Source of the DNA: Thinopyrum elongatum
Lineage: Eukaryota; Streptophyta; Magnoliopsida; Poales; Poaceae
DNA length: 64,000 nt
Reading direction: 5' to 3'
Assembly (NCBI GenBank): GCA_011799875.1
Contig: CM022297.1
Location: forward strand, 441,055,292-441,119,291
Under the pieces are notes generated by a model. The model did not search any database and had not been told where the DNA came from. It saw nothing but the letters and a program-made list of their open reading frames with translations. Below, one piece after another: positions 45,801 to 56,387 of the stretch. Within the stretch, counting starts at the first letter, position 1; every line of letters starts with the position of its first letter. The translations under genes were made by a program, and so were the position numbers.

Positions 45801-46642
45801 TTAGTGAATAGAACATTGAGACCGAAATCGACTAGTCTAGATACAGAAAGTAAATTGTAGCCAAGAGATTCAACGAGCATAACATTTTGGATGGAGCTGT
45901 CATGTGAGATGGCCACCTTACCAAGGCCAACCACCTTACCCTTTGAGTTATCACCAAAAGCGACATACTTTCGAGGGTCGTCATTTTCAGCAAGCTCACG
46001 AAACATATCCTTGTCTCCGGTCATGTGATCGGTACATCCACTATCACGAACCCATTCCTTTCCTCCAACCATGTAGCCGCGAAGGTTAGCCATAAGACCA
46101 AAGTGTCTCATAGACTCATCAAGATCATAGTCACTATCATCATCCTCGTCATAATATCCATGTTCAACATCATCATCATATGAATGATCATTACCTAGAG
46201 AAGGTAACTCATTAGATTTATGACCATGACAATGTTCATATTTGTGAATCCTAATGACTTGAGAGATGATGTCACTAATGATTCCAACATCTCCTTTGGC
46301 ACTCATGAGGTCACGAAGCTCAAATAGACAATCACCAAACTTAGGATCACTAGAATTCATCTTACTTAAAGCAATGGACTTTTGTAGAATCTCATCTAGA
46401 TTTTTCAAGGAATATTTTGGAAAGTGTTCCTCGAGATATCTCCATATAGTGTAAGCACATTCAAGTGTAGGCAAGCATGTAATCAAATTTCTAGGCAATC
46501 CTCTAATGATAAGATTAACAGTTCTAAGATTGCGGATCATGTCAAGAGACTCATCGGGGGTAGGATGCAATGGATCAACAAGGGGCGCACAAGGGCTAGT
46601 AATGTACTTGTTCAAGTGATATTCATTGAAAATCTCAAGCAT
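42809..46642 (-). pseudogene. Copia D gag-pol with one premature stop
   Basis: Open from the PBS; the first in-frame ATG is 46642. N-terminal gag of UBN2 type (AWKNEMLEIFNEYHLNKYI; LECAYTIWRYLEEHFPKYSL) without a visible CCHC knuckle, then protease (WVRDSGCTDHMTGD), GAG-pre-integrase (LWHRRLGHVGMRNLDKLIK with HHCC), and integrase (LLHMDLFGP, VHSDNGTEFKN, PQQNGVVERKNRT). A TGA at 44972-44974 follows NKPQVGYF. The same frame continues with [17 protein letters not shown] and RT ([28 protein letters not shown]), then RNase H ([28 protein letters not shown]) to a stop at 42809. The TGA is where related proteins have Arg, consistent with CGA to TGA by cytosine deamination. A short deletion follows it, between KFTPK and VYNNF, where a loop of about a dozen residues is usual. 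Confidence 0.93.
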
Positions 46643-46764
46643 CTCATTTTTCCAAGCATGATAGAACTCTCCATCAAGTATAGGTACTCTACGTCTAATA
46701 CTCCCAATCGTAGACTCAGCCACCTTCCTCCAATGGTGATTAAACCAAAGCAATGGAGACCAAT

Positions 46765-46776
46765 GCTCTGATACCA
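46765..46776 (-). other. Copia D primer binding site
   Basis: The minus strand reads TGGTATCAGAGC two bases after the 5' LTR: the initiator tRNA-Met PBS usual in plant Copia elements. Confidence 0.93.
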
Positions 46777-46778
46777 AT

Positions 46779-48440
46779 TGAAAGGATCGAGAAGAGGGGT
46801 CTAGAGGGGGGGATTAGACCCTCAACAAGCAAAAGTAGCAGTTTTTAAATTCTTCAAGTTGAGGTGGAGTTTTAGCACAAGTTTAACATTCACAATACAT
46901 TTCAAGCAAGCATGGCAAGAGTATATGAGCAGCGGAAAGTAAAGAATGCAAGTTGCAAGAAAGTAAAGGGATGGGATTGAAGTGTGCAAATGCAATTGGA
47001 GACACAGAGATTTTTGGCGTGGTTCCGATAGGTGGTGCTATCGTACATCCACGTTGATGGAGACTTCAACCCACGAAGGGTAACGGTTGCGCGAGTCCAC
47101 GCAGCGCTCCACCCACGAAGGGTCCACGAGGAAGCAACCTTGTCTATCCCACCATGGCCATCGCCCATGAAGGACTTGCCTCACTCGAGTAGATCTTCAC
47201 GAAGTAGGCGATCTCCTTGCCCTTACAAACTCCTTGGTTCAACTCCACAATCTTGTCGGAGGCTCCCAAGTGACACCTAACCAATCTAGGAGACACCACT
47301 CTCCAAAAGGTAATAAATGGTGTGTTGATGATGAACTCCTTGCTCTTGTGCTTCAAATGATAGTCTCCCCAACACTCAACTCTCTCTCACAGATTTGGCT
47401 ATGGTGGAAAGATGATTTGAGTGGAAAGCAACTTGGGGAAGGCTAGAGATCAAGATTCTTGTCGTTGGATTGGAATGTCTTGGTCTCAACACATGAATAG
47501 GTGGTTCTCTCTCAGAAAATGAGTAGTGGAAGTGTAGGCATGTTCTGATGGCTCTTTCTTGAATAGAGAAGGGGTGGAGGGGTATATATAGCCTCGACAC
47601 AAAATCTAACCATTACACACATTTGACCCAACTCGGTCAGACCGATTAGAAGAACTCGGTGAGACTGATTCAGTTCAAAATGTCAACGTTAGGATTTTCG
47701 GTGGGACCGATATGATCAACTCAGTGGGACCGATGTGCTAGGGATAGGGCAAAACCTCATCTCGGTGTGACCGATTGCATGAACTCGGTGAGACCGATTT
47801 CAGCAATGAGCAAACAGAGAATTGGTCAGGCAAACTCGGTGTGACTGGTTGCACATTTCGGTGAGACCGAAATAGTTGCAATGGGCAACAGAGAGTTTGC
47901 AAGGCGAACTCGGTGAGACCGATCGCTCGTTTCGGTGAAACCGAAATGTTACGAAGGGAAACAGACAGTTTGCATTGCCATCTCGGTGAGACCGAGATAC
48001 CTATCGGTGAGACCGAACTGATTAGGGTTTCTGGCAGTGGCTATGTCAAAGGAACTCGGTGGCGCCGGATAGATCAAATCGATGGGGCTGAGTTTGACTT
48101 TAGGTTTAGGACTTATATAGAATTGAGAAAGTGGTTGAGGGCTTTGGAGCATATCACTAAGCACTTTGAGCAAGTAGACCATTAAGCAACACCTCATCCC
48201 CTTTTAATAGTATTGGCTTTTCCTATGGACTCAATGTGATCTTGGATCACTAAAATAGAAATGTAGAGTCTTGAGCTTGTGCCAATCTTTATCCTTAGCA
48301 TTTTGAAGGGGTTCCACATCCTCTTGCCCAGGCCACGCCGTCGTTGAACTATCTGAAATATACTAGATGAAAATATTAGTCCAACAAGAGATATGTTGAC
48401 ATTAATTACCAAAATCACCCAGGGAGCACTTGTGCTTTCA
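46779..48440 (-). repeat. Copia D 5' LTR
   Basis: 1662 bp, starting (minus) TGAAAGCACAAGTGCTCCCT and ending CGATCCTTTCA. Its TATA box is at 47583-47590. Confidence 0.93.
47633..48091 (-). promoter_or_regulatory. TCGGT-N3-ACCGA dyad cluster, Copia D 5' LTR
   Basis: Fourteen copies, about nine perfect, at the same relative positions as in the 3' LTR. Comparing LTRs, several copies have lost the dyad by one transition (for example ACCGA to ACTGA), and conversely some degenerate copies of one LTR are perfect in the other. It lies directly upstream of TATA 47583-47590 on the minus strand. Confidence 0.8.
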
Positions 48441-48496
48441 AGCACATTTGTACAAAAAATGAGCATGTAGAAAGGCTTTAGACGATGTGCCACTAG

Positions 48497-48997
48497 TCTA
48501 TATATTTATATCTATACCCCTATACAGTGTGCGAATAACTTTGAAAGATGGTCGTTGGATGAAGCCAATCCGACGGTGCAGAGATGGCAAATCCGAGCAC
48601 TACCGGCCATTGTATATCATCTACATTCCACCAGATTCTGCCACTTGTACAATCTAGAATACTCCATGGTTGAACTTAAGCATACTGCACAAACCTCAAA
48701 ACACAAGCACTTCTCCTTTGTTCTAGAATATTCTGTGTCATAATTGCCCAAATTTTTTTATAGATGAATTTCCATTATTTGTTTTTACTTTATGCTTTAC
48801 AACGCACAATTCCATGAATCTTAAAATAGATTAACTTTTTTATAAAAACTATTTGGTTTTGAATGGGATGAACTATATTAATTAAACGAACATCTACATC
48901 ATGCATATATGATTCAAAGCTTACATGCTATAGTGTGGTGTTTATTCATAATTTGGTTGCCAAATCTCATGCGTGCAATGCACGTGTACCTTACTAG
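48497..48997 (+). mobile_element. Probable non-autonomous Helitron
   Basis: Starts TCTATATATTTATATC (Helitrons begin TC). It ends with the small hairpin CGTGCAATGCACG, then an 8-nt spacer and CTAG followed by T, the 3' signature of Helitrons; similar ends are common in grasses. About 500 bp, AT-rich, no coding capacity. The 5' boundary is judged only from the TC start and family resemblance. Confidence 0.45.
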
Positions 48998-49485
48998 TAC
49001 TTCCAATATGTGCAAAACACGTAAAATTAGAATTCCAATGGAACGCTACACAGTGTCTCTCCCTTTTTCAGTTAATATATTATGATTAAAATGATATGGG
49101 GGGCATCCATGAAGCCACGTGGCACATGTGGAGGCGTTGTCGCGACCTTCTTGTGTGGATTGATCACAGTGACGTGCTGCTGGTTCCAGAAGAATGTACT
49201 CGTCCTCTCTCACGCACACTGGCAGTACGTGCACGAAGCAAAGATGTGCACGCACGCACTCATTCCCTAGCACGCACACGCGGGTACACGATGGGACACA
49301 TTTTTGTACGAAGATCCACCCCATGTGATAATTTGACGCGTGTAAAGTCGTTCACTTAATTGATGGTCAATTAATACAGCGCATGCAAATTGAGTGGACG
49401 TGAGGGAGGAAGTAGTTGAGAATGACATTACTACTCCACTGCGTGCATGCGAGTAGTTAAATCATGAGTTGCAACTTCCATTGAT
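48998..49485. other. Gene-free stretch
   Basis: Contains the diverged second copy (49245-49310) of the repeat that hosts Copia D. ORFs on both strands here are short and unsupported. Confidence 0.45.
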
Positions 49486-49671
49486 CTCCTTCGTATTTTG
49501 TGCCAATTTTTGACCATATTTTAAGTAACATAATATTTATGCATGTCATAAAAAGTAATATCATCGAAAACTATGTTCAAATGCGATTCCAATGATATAA
49601 TTTTTGGTGACATGCATTAACATTTTCTTAGTTAAATTTTTGGTCAAAAATTGGCACAAAATAAAAGGGGG
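49486..49671. mobile_element. Stowaway-like (Tc1/mariner) MITE
   Basis: Begins CTCCTTCGTATTTTGTGCC and ends with the inverted match GGCACAAAATAAAAGGGGG. The arms extend as CCAATTTTTGACC / GGTCAAAAATTGG. About 186 bp. The expected TA duplication is not evident, so the ends may be eroded. Confidence 0.65.
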
Positions 49672-49838
49672 CCAATAAACCAGGACGCAGGCAGCATGAT
49701 CAATTTTTTCCTGGGCTACTGTTGGTGGCCTTTGTATTTAAATATGGACGGAATGGAGTAGTACTATCTTTATCTTAGCCTCGTAGGGCTCTCCTAGCGC
49801 CTAGGCTCGCCTCCCCGCCTCGCCCACCGGATCCCGCC

Positions 49839-50366
49839 ATGGATAATCCCTTAGATCCCAGGATCCCGCGGGCTGCCCTCTCGTTGTGGCCCGCAACACT
49901 GCAGCCTTTGAGCGAAACCCACATGTGTTTCATAGGGGATCCATTGCTCTTGAATCATAGATCGGTGGCGCCGGAGGACATGCCAGGGCTGCGTTTCAGG
50001 TGGTGGGCAGCAAGGGCAAATCGGATCGAGGATGCGTCGCATCGATTGGAGACAAGTTCGAAGGAGCTGCGCCTGGCGAAGCACAAGGCGGATGCGCAAG
50101 TTGATCTCAGGGGAGAGATGCTGAGGGATGTCAGCATCTGGCAGCGTCGCATTGATTTCGAGCTGGGGCTAATGGCAGAGATCATATTCACAGAGTCGAC
50201 TGCGGAGGAAAGAACGTGCATGCCTACGGGATGGGATGAGGAGCTGGTGAAACTATTCAAATGGGCGGTAGGAGAAGCCAAATCACGGAGCCAGCTATGG
50301 CGGCGGCGCTGGGCATGCATCATAGGCGAGGTGAGCTGCCCTCCTTCCCCGCCAGCGATGCAGTGA
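49839..50366 (+). CDS. Unknown 175-residue protein
   Basis: ATG 49839 is in a strong plant context (CGCCATGG) after a pyrimidine- and GC-rich leader and about 90 bp downstream of TATTTAAATATGG, a possible TATA element. The protein has no family I recognise. Residues about 50-115 are charged and helical (FRWWAARANRIEDASHRLET, then KELRLAKHKADAQVDLRGEM) and could form a coiled coil. The C-terminal part holds two Trp-containing segments (WAVGEAKSRSQLWRRRWACI) and ends in a Pro/Ser tail. No signal peptide or membrane segment is seen. It is single-exon if real. The higher GC than the flanks supports a gene or a gene fragment; expression is unknown. Confidence 0.5.
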   Translation: MDNPLDPRIPRAALSLWPATLQPLSETHMCFIGDPLLLNHRSVAPEDMPGLRFRWWAARANRIEDASHRLETSSKELRLAKHKADAQVDLRGEMLRDVSIWQRRIDFELGLMAEIIFTESTAEERTCMPTGWDEELVKLFKWAVGEAKSRSQLWRRRWACIIGEVSCPPSPPAMQ

Positions 50367-50936
50367 CCTACTCGGTTGCTGCTGCAGTGAACTTGCGGCG
50401 CCATGGCGGTTTGCAACCGTGACAATCACTCCATCTATATGTATTGTATTCCTGTGAAAATAATTGGTCGTTTGAAAAAAGATGGTAATTGATTTATCAC
50501 TAGTTTTTGAATGTTTGGTCGTGACAATCACCCAAAGCCACAACCACAAGTCTCCATCGCGTAATACTTATGGTCGGTCGCACCAACAGACGGTCGGTCG
50601 GACCCGCGTCTCACCGAAGGGACACACATCGGCTTGGTCTGACATGTACGACCAGTTACATCACTGACTTGTGCGACCGCATTTGAGCAGTAGTACTTGA
50701 AATTTGTGTTCCAGGAAACTCATCGGGAGCCGTTTCAGGCCTCGAAACCAAAACCATCAATTAATCTTTAGCTTGTTCCCATCACATTCCAAAGTAGTAG
50801 TATCAAACCTGAACGTGTTCCCACTATGCAGGTTTTAGTACTAGTGCTAGTACTAGGTTATAAAAATGGGAACTACCTAGCCGAAAATTACTCTACTTTC
50901 CTCCTCATAAGTCTTTCTTGTTCGTCCTTCCCTGCC
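50367..50936 (+). other. Intergenic stretch and upstream region of the coiled-coil gene
   Basis: No gene. GGTCGGTCG-type words at about 50570-50610 recur near 58230. The 60 bp before ATG 50937 are pyrimidine-rich and may be the leader of the next gene. Confidence 0.45.
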
Positions 50937-51046
50937 ATGGCCGGTGTGCAGAGCTCTAGGTCGAGAACTACTAGTAAGAAGGGAGCGGCGACTAAGGCGG
51001 CGGAAAAAATAGAGAGGGCTCGCCGCCTCGCGGGGGGCTCGAAAGA

Positions 51047-54000
51047 TGTGGCGCCCCCTGCTCAATCGTACACTAATCATACACGCAAACGTGTACGATC
51101 AAGCACAGGGACTCACGGGAAGATATCACAACACAACTCTAACACAAATTAAATGGAGGTCCACAATATTACAGACCAGGGATCCGAATACATAGGTCAG
51201 TCATACAAATATAATCTGAGTACAGACATAGTTAGACAAGTTTTGCCTTAAGAAGGCTAGCACAAACAGCAACACTAGATCGAAAGGCGTTGGCCTCCTG
51301 CCTGGGAGCCTCCGATCCTACTCCTGGTCATCTGGCTCGATCCAGTAGTAAGTACCCTCTGGACCCTCCTGATAGTAGGCTTCGGTGGTGGCATCTGGCT
51401 CCTGGACTCCATCGTCTGTTTGTATCATCAATGTGGGGTATATGGGGAAAAGAGAAAATAAAGCAACCGTGAGTACTCATCCGAAGTACTCAGCAAGCAA
51501 GGATCTATACTACATATGCAACATTATCAATGGAGAAAGGCTGTATAAGTGGACTGGGCTGCAGAAATGCCAGAATAGAGAGAAGGCCTAGTCCTATCGA
51601 AGACTAGCATCTTCAAACATCTTCACAAGGCCATCATCTTGCAGCAGTAGAAGAGAGTAGAATAGCATTTTATTTAGCAAACATGTTGAAGTACAGCTTA
51701 AAGATCCTTCCTCGATTCCCAAGCGAGAAAGCGATCCCGAAGCTTCAATTAAGTAACAAGTATCCAGTTTAAGTAGTAGATCGGGATACACAAACTGAGC
51801 GTCCTTTACCGTAGGACCGGCTATCGATAGAAGATTCATCACTGCAGGGGTGCACTACTGTTACCCAACACGCTCGATCAACTCTGGCCGGACACACTTG
51901 CTGGGTAATGCCCGTCCTCGGAAGATCAACACAAAGCAGCGCCCTACCTAGGCTCGGCAGAGAGGTCAGCACGCCGGACTAACCTATGCACCCAGAGGTC
52001 TCGGGCCATCGCCCTGGGCACCCTGCGCGTTGCGAGACTGGCCAGGGTGCAGGCGCGACACTGAACTCGTCAGTGAAGTATCCAGCCCAATCCCAACAAT
52101 CAGCCCGCACGGTGAATCATGACGTCAGACGAGCTTTCGGAGAAACGTACTTTGCAGAGGGTCCCATAACCATTATCCCGCGTGGTGGTAGTGCGTATAG
52201 GGCACGTCAACCCACTCAGATCACACACCCAAATCCAATAGGCTCAATTAGTATCACGCGGAGACAATCAGAGTCTCTGATGCTCCGCCACAATGTCACA
52301 CTCGAGTGCCCTTCCGGCACACCCGAAAATCATAGATCCCCAGCGGGTACCCACCAGGGTGGACCCGCCTGTAACAGAGGTCAAGTAATCGTGTGGTCAT
52401 AACATCAAGGGGGAAACCCGAGGAATCACCCTCGGCGGATTCCACTCGACGAAATCATCAGGGCGAACGTATGAGGTATCACCCTCGAGGTTCACACTGA
52501 GGGTTGCACGACAGAGTCGTATCGAAAGTGGAGAAGGAGGAATCACCCTCGATGACCACGACCGAACAACTACACTGCGGAGTATTCATCCGGAGTGCGT
52601 TACGAGGTATCACCCTCGGCACTCGATAGTTACTACGCAGAGTCATACAACTAAGGGGGTGTGAAGTGAGGTGTCGGTCTCTGGTCGACGATCACGTTGA
52701 TCGAGTCGTCGATGATCAAGCAGGGGCAACAAAGGAAAGGTGGTGGGGTCACTGATGGTTTACTCCAACCTAAACTAAACAGTTTATCATAGGCAGGTAA
52801 GGTAGCAATGAACAGGTTACAACAGCAGGCTATGCATCAGAATAGGAGCATACATTAACAGTAGCAAATCTAATGCAAGCAGGAGAGTAGAATGGGCGAT
52901 ATCTGGAATGCTCAAGGGGGGGGCTTGCCTGGTTGCTCTGGCAAGAGGGGAAGGTCGTCAACGGGCTGCTCGTCGGTAGAGTAGTTGTATCCTGGTGCAG
53001 CGTCGTCGGTCTCAGCGTCTATCGAGAGAGAGAAGGAGGGGGAGAGGAACAATAAATTCACGGCAATAATGCAAACAATATGTATGACATGCCTAAATGA
53101 TATGCCGGGGTGTTCTACTGCCTAACTAAATGATTTAGTTAATTTAGGAATTTATTTGGATTTATTTAATTAAAGTTGGGCACTATTCATTTACTGAAAT
53201 CGGTCTAAAAGTTCAATGTTCTTATAGCTACGGGCGTCTGACGGGAATACGGAGGACGTATTCGGATTCGTATCGTCGTTCTGAGCAAGTTTCATGTATA
53301 AAATATTTTCATCGGAGTTACGGTTTATTTAATATGATTTTCTAAAGTTTTTATTAATTTCTGGAATTTATTTAATTATTTAATTTAACATTATCCGAAA
53401 CAGTGCTAATGATAATTTAACATTACGGTTTATTTAATTAAGTTAATTACTAATTACTGTTTAATTAACACTAATTAGTTAATTAGATTAACCTAATTAG
53501 GATTAATTAACTAATTAATTATTTTTATTTTTATTTTTACTAAACGTTTTTCGGGCGTGGGCCCCATCTGTCATTGGGCCAGGGGGGAACTGGCCCACTG
53601 GCCAGTGGCACAGGGGCGGCGGGGCCCCACCCGTCAGTGGCACGAGGCCACTGACGCGGGCGCGGCGCGCGTGCGGCGACAGGGGCGCGGCGAGCGGGCG
53701 ATGGGCGCGGCGAGGGCGCGGCAGCGCGGGCGCGTGCGGGCCGGCGGGCAGCAGGAGCGGGGGTGGGCGCGGCAGCGGGCGCGCTCGAGCGGGGCAGCAG
53801 GCAGCGGCCAGCGTAGGCAGCAGCAGCCGCAGCGCGCGGCGACAGCAGTGGAGGCGGCCGCAGCGGACGGCGCAGTGAGCGCGAGCCGACGCGGGGCGCG
53901 GGCAGCGTGCGCGTGCGCGCATCGGCGCGAGCAGGCGCGAGGCGCGGTGAGTAGCAGAGGGAGAGGCGAGGCGAGGCCGACGCGGTCGGGCGCGGGCGTG

Positions 54001-54818
54001 GGGTGCGCGCGCGAGGGAGGGAGGCAGAGGCCGAGGCCGGGCCTCACCGTGGAGGGGGGGGGGCAGGGTCAGGGCAGTGGGCGCGGAGAGGAGCCGGGGA
54101 CGACGGCGGCGACGGTGGTGGAGAGGCGACGACGTCGAGCGGCGACGGGGTCGGGGTCGAGCGCGCGGGGGAGCGAGGGGCTGGCCCGATCCGGTTCTGG
54201 ATCGGGTGGGGGGGGGGAAGTGTCGGTGGGGTGGGGGGTTAGGGTTCGGTGGTCCAGGGGATAAGGGGGTGGGGTGGGCCGGTCGGGCCAGCTGGGCTGG
54301 GGCCCAGTTGGGCCGGGGGGGGGGGGGGGGGGGAGCGGGGTTTCCTTTTTCTTTCTTTTCTGTTTTCTTTTCTTTTTTTTTCCTTTTTCTTTATTCTCTT
54401 TTCACAGTTTAGTAAATAGTCAGGCCTCAAAATGGTTTTTGTAAAACACAGCAATTGCTCCAACAAATACTAGGTATTACCTAACACTACCAAAAATTAG
54501 TTTGGAGACAGTTGGAGCTCCCACAAATTTTATAATATTTAATATGCACTAATCCTCACTGTTTTAATTATGTTAGAGCCACCTAATTATTTTATTATTT
54601 GTTGGTTACAATTTTAGAATGGCCTCTGCAATATTTGTTATTTATCGAACATTTTAGTTTTTATATTGGACAACTTTTATATTTCACTTTCATTTAAATT
54701 TGAATTTGACTTAGGAGTTGAAATGCAATATGATGCAAATGATGATTATGCACTGTTTATCATGCTAACCTGTCATTATCAAAAGCGATTACTGTTGCTA
54801 ATCACCGGGGGTGTTACA
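51047..54818 (-). mobile_element. Putative solo LTR of a large LTR retrotransposon
   Basis: Starts TGTGGCGCCCCCTG and ends CGGGGGTGTTACA on the plus strand, that is TGTAACACCCCCGG...CACA on the minus strand. It is flanked by AAAGA (51042-51046 and 54819-54823). It has no protease, polymerase or integrase sequence and no internal PBS or PPT was found, so a solo LTR is the best reading. The alternative is a deleted non-autonomous element. Within it, 53560-54340 is extremely GC-rich, with long G-runs, and 53100-53540 is AT-rich. Open frames in the GC-rich part are compositional. Confidence 0.75.
52419..52618. repeat. Four 16-bp GAGG(A/T)ATCACCCTC motifs
   Basis: At 52419-52434, 52472-52487, 52536-52551 and 52603-52618, 50-70 bp apart inside the putative solo LTR. 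CGAGG and CCTCG form an inverted repeat with a six-base spacer. Spacing is irregular and the sequence between the copies is unrelated. Confidence 0.75.
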
Positions 54819-55436
54819 AAAGATCTCTCACGGGCAGGTGAGGGCTCCCAGGAGCGCCCTAGCCGCGGAGGCGAACATGCCGAGCTGGCGGTGCTGGAGT
54901 CGTTATCCCTCGACGACATGCCCGATCAGCTCAATAAGCAGGAGGAGTTCATCGACGGCTTGGTGGAGCTGCTGAAGGAGAGCCTCGACGACATGCCCGC
55001 TGAGCTCACTGAGCGGGGGGAGTTGACCGCTGGCTTGGTGATGCTGCTGAAGGAGAGCATTGCCTCGGGTAAGAAGGCGACCGGCGAAATCCTGCAACTT
55101 CAGGAGGACAAGGCGAAGCTCCGCCACGAGCTCGACCTGCTGAAGGAGGAGAATGCCGGCTGGAAGAAGCTGCATGAGAAGAGTAGTTCCTCGGTGAAGA
55201 TGTTGCATGCCCTCGTCATGGAATAGAAGGAGGAGTTGGCGAAGCTCCGCATCGAGCACCTGGCTGCTGTCAAGGTACGTAATGTGGCCGTGGAAGAGAT
55301 GATGAAGGCTCGCGTCGAGATATCCTGCATCATGGATAGAATGAAGAAGATGGCGGAGGAGACGAGCGAGGAGATGAAGGTCGTGGAGGCGATGAAGAAG
55401 CAGTTAGGACTCTGCGGTCAACTCTTCATGAAGTAG

Positions 55437-56387
55437 AGAGCAGCGCCCCAGACTTGTGTCTGCGTCTTCCTTCTTTTTTTGGGGGGCAATCTTCCTTCTT
55501 CTTTTGCTCCTGTGTTTCTTATTTTGCTTCGGGTGTTTTGCCACATGTGTCACGTTCTCTGCGAGGCACGAATAGAACAATGCTAACGATGAGCGGCGCC
55601 GTGGGATCACCATATCGCACTGGGCTGCCGTGTTTCGCGCTCCTCTGTCGTACTAGTCCTACTCCAGTGGAAAACTTGAGTATACCGCACGGTTCTTTGC
55701 TCCTCCTCAGGTCGTCTGCAACATTTATACGAGCAGTCAAATCACAAGGCCCCACCTTCCAGCAGTAATGAGCCGTCAAATCACAAAGGCCCTCGCCTCT
55801 CGTGAAACCGACCAAGCGAGACTGCCCCGCCCTCTAGCCTTTTAAATGTACTTTTGTACAGTAGTAGTATCGATGGATTGCGCCATGGAGCAAAACTAAC
55901 AAGATGAAATTAAAGAAAAAAGGTGGTACATTAGAGAGCGCTCGTCGCCAAATTATGCATATAGTACTATTAAAAAAGCTAGTACGTGCTTAGATGGGGT
56001 GCTAAAGTCTATTAAAGAAATTAGCATACGTGTTTAATTCTTTGACAACTAAACTCCTTCATGCTTTGGGTAAACTTCTCTCATTTAAGTTTTTTTAATT
56101 ACTTATCTCATTTAAGTGTTTTGTGTATGTGCCATGCTTAGAGCGTATATAGTACGTATATAATGTGAAGAAATGAGTGGTAGTACTACCAACTACAAGA
56201 TGAACTGTAAGAAATACTAGTATGTACGTACTGAAGAGTTAAAGTAACGAGAAGGAGCATAACATAGTTCTGCTGGGGGATCGGCACAACACACCCCTCA
56301 AATAGAACTAAGCACCCTAGAATTAAACTAAGCAACTAATCCGGTAGACACTGCATTAGAACCACCATGAGCAACGACACTGCCACC
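55437..56387. other. Intergenic stretch with a diverged direct repeat
   Basis: 55736-55935 matches 57970-58200 (shared GAGCCGTCAAATCACA, ATGGATTGCGCCATGGAGCA). The rest is AT-rich with no supported gene. Confidence 0.55.

Larger units (their letters stand above)
39187..48440 (-). mobile_element. Copia D: complete Copia LTR retrotransposon
   Basis: 9254 bp bounded by TG...CA LTRs and a 5-bp target duplication AGCAC (39182-39186 and 48441-48445). On the minus strand: 5' LTR (48440-46779), PBS (46776-46765), gag-pol (46642-42809), a 1.9-kb post-pol region, PPT and 3' LTR (40878-39187). It appears nearly intact, with a single premature stop in pol. It shares LTR sequence with Copia A but has a different gag N-terminus. 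Confidence 0.95.
50937..55436 (+). pseudogene. Coiled-coil protein gene split by an LTR insertion
   Basis: ATG 50937 (CTGCCATGGCC) opens MAGVQSSRSRTTSKKGAATK. After 37 or so codons a 3.77-kb insertion (51047-54818) interrupts codon GAT. Removing it with one copy of its AAAGA duplication restores the frame exactly (GSK, then DLSRAGEGSQERPSRGG) without gain or loss. The C-terminal part contains two tandem 26-residue repeats (LDDMPDQLNKQEEFIDGLVE and LDDMPAELTERGELTAGLVM, each closing LLKES) and a long coiled coil (LQLQEDKAKLRHELDLLKEE). An in-frame TAG (55224-55226) is followed by 70 more in-frame codons of coiled coil to TAG 55434-55436, so a second lesion is likely. Basic N-terminus plus coiled coil suggests a nuclear or scaffold protein, but the family is not recognised. 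Not a transposon protein as far as can be seen. Confidence 0.7.

Noticed and set aside
49955..50425. 156-codon minus-strand frame opposite the 175-codon gene
   Set aside because: Antisense shadow of a GC-richer coding region; the plus-strand frame has the better start context and composition.
53515..54412. Long overlapping open frames on both strands (up to 235 codons)
   Set aside because: Extremely GC-rich DNA inside the putative solo LTR has few stop codons by chance; Gly/Arg/Ala-rich translations with no domain.
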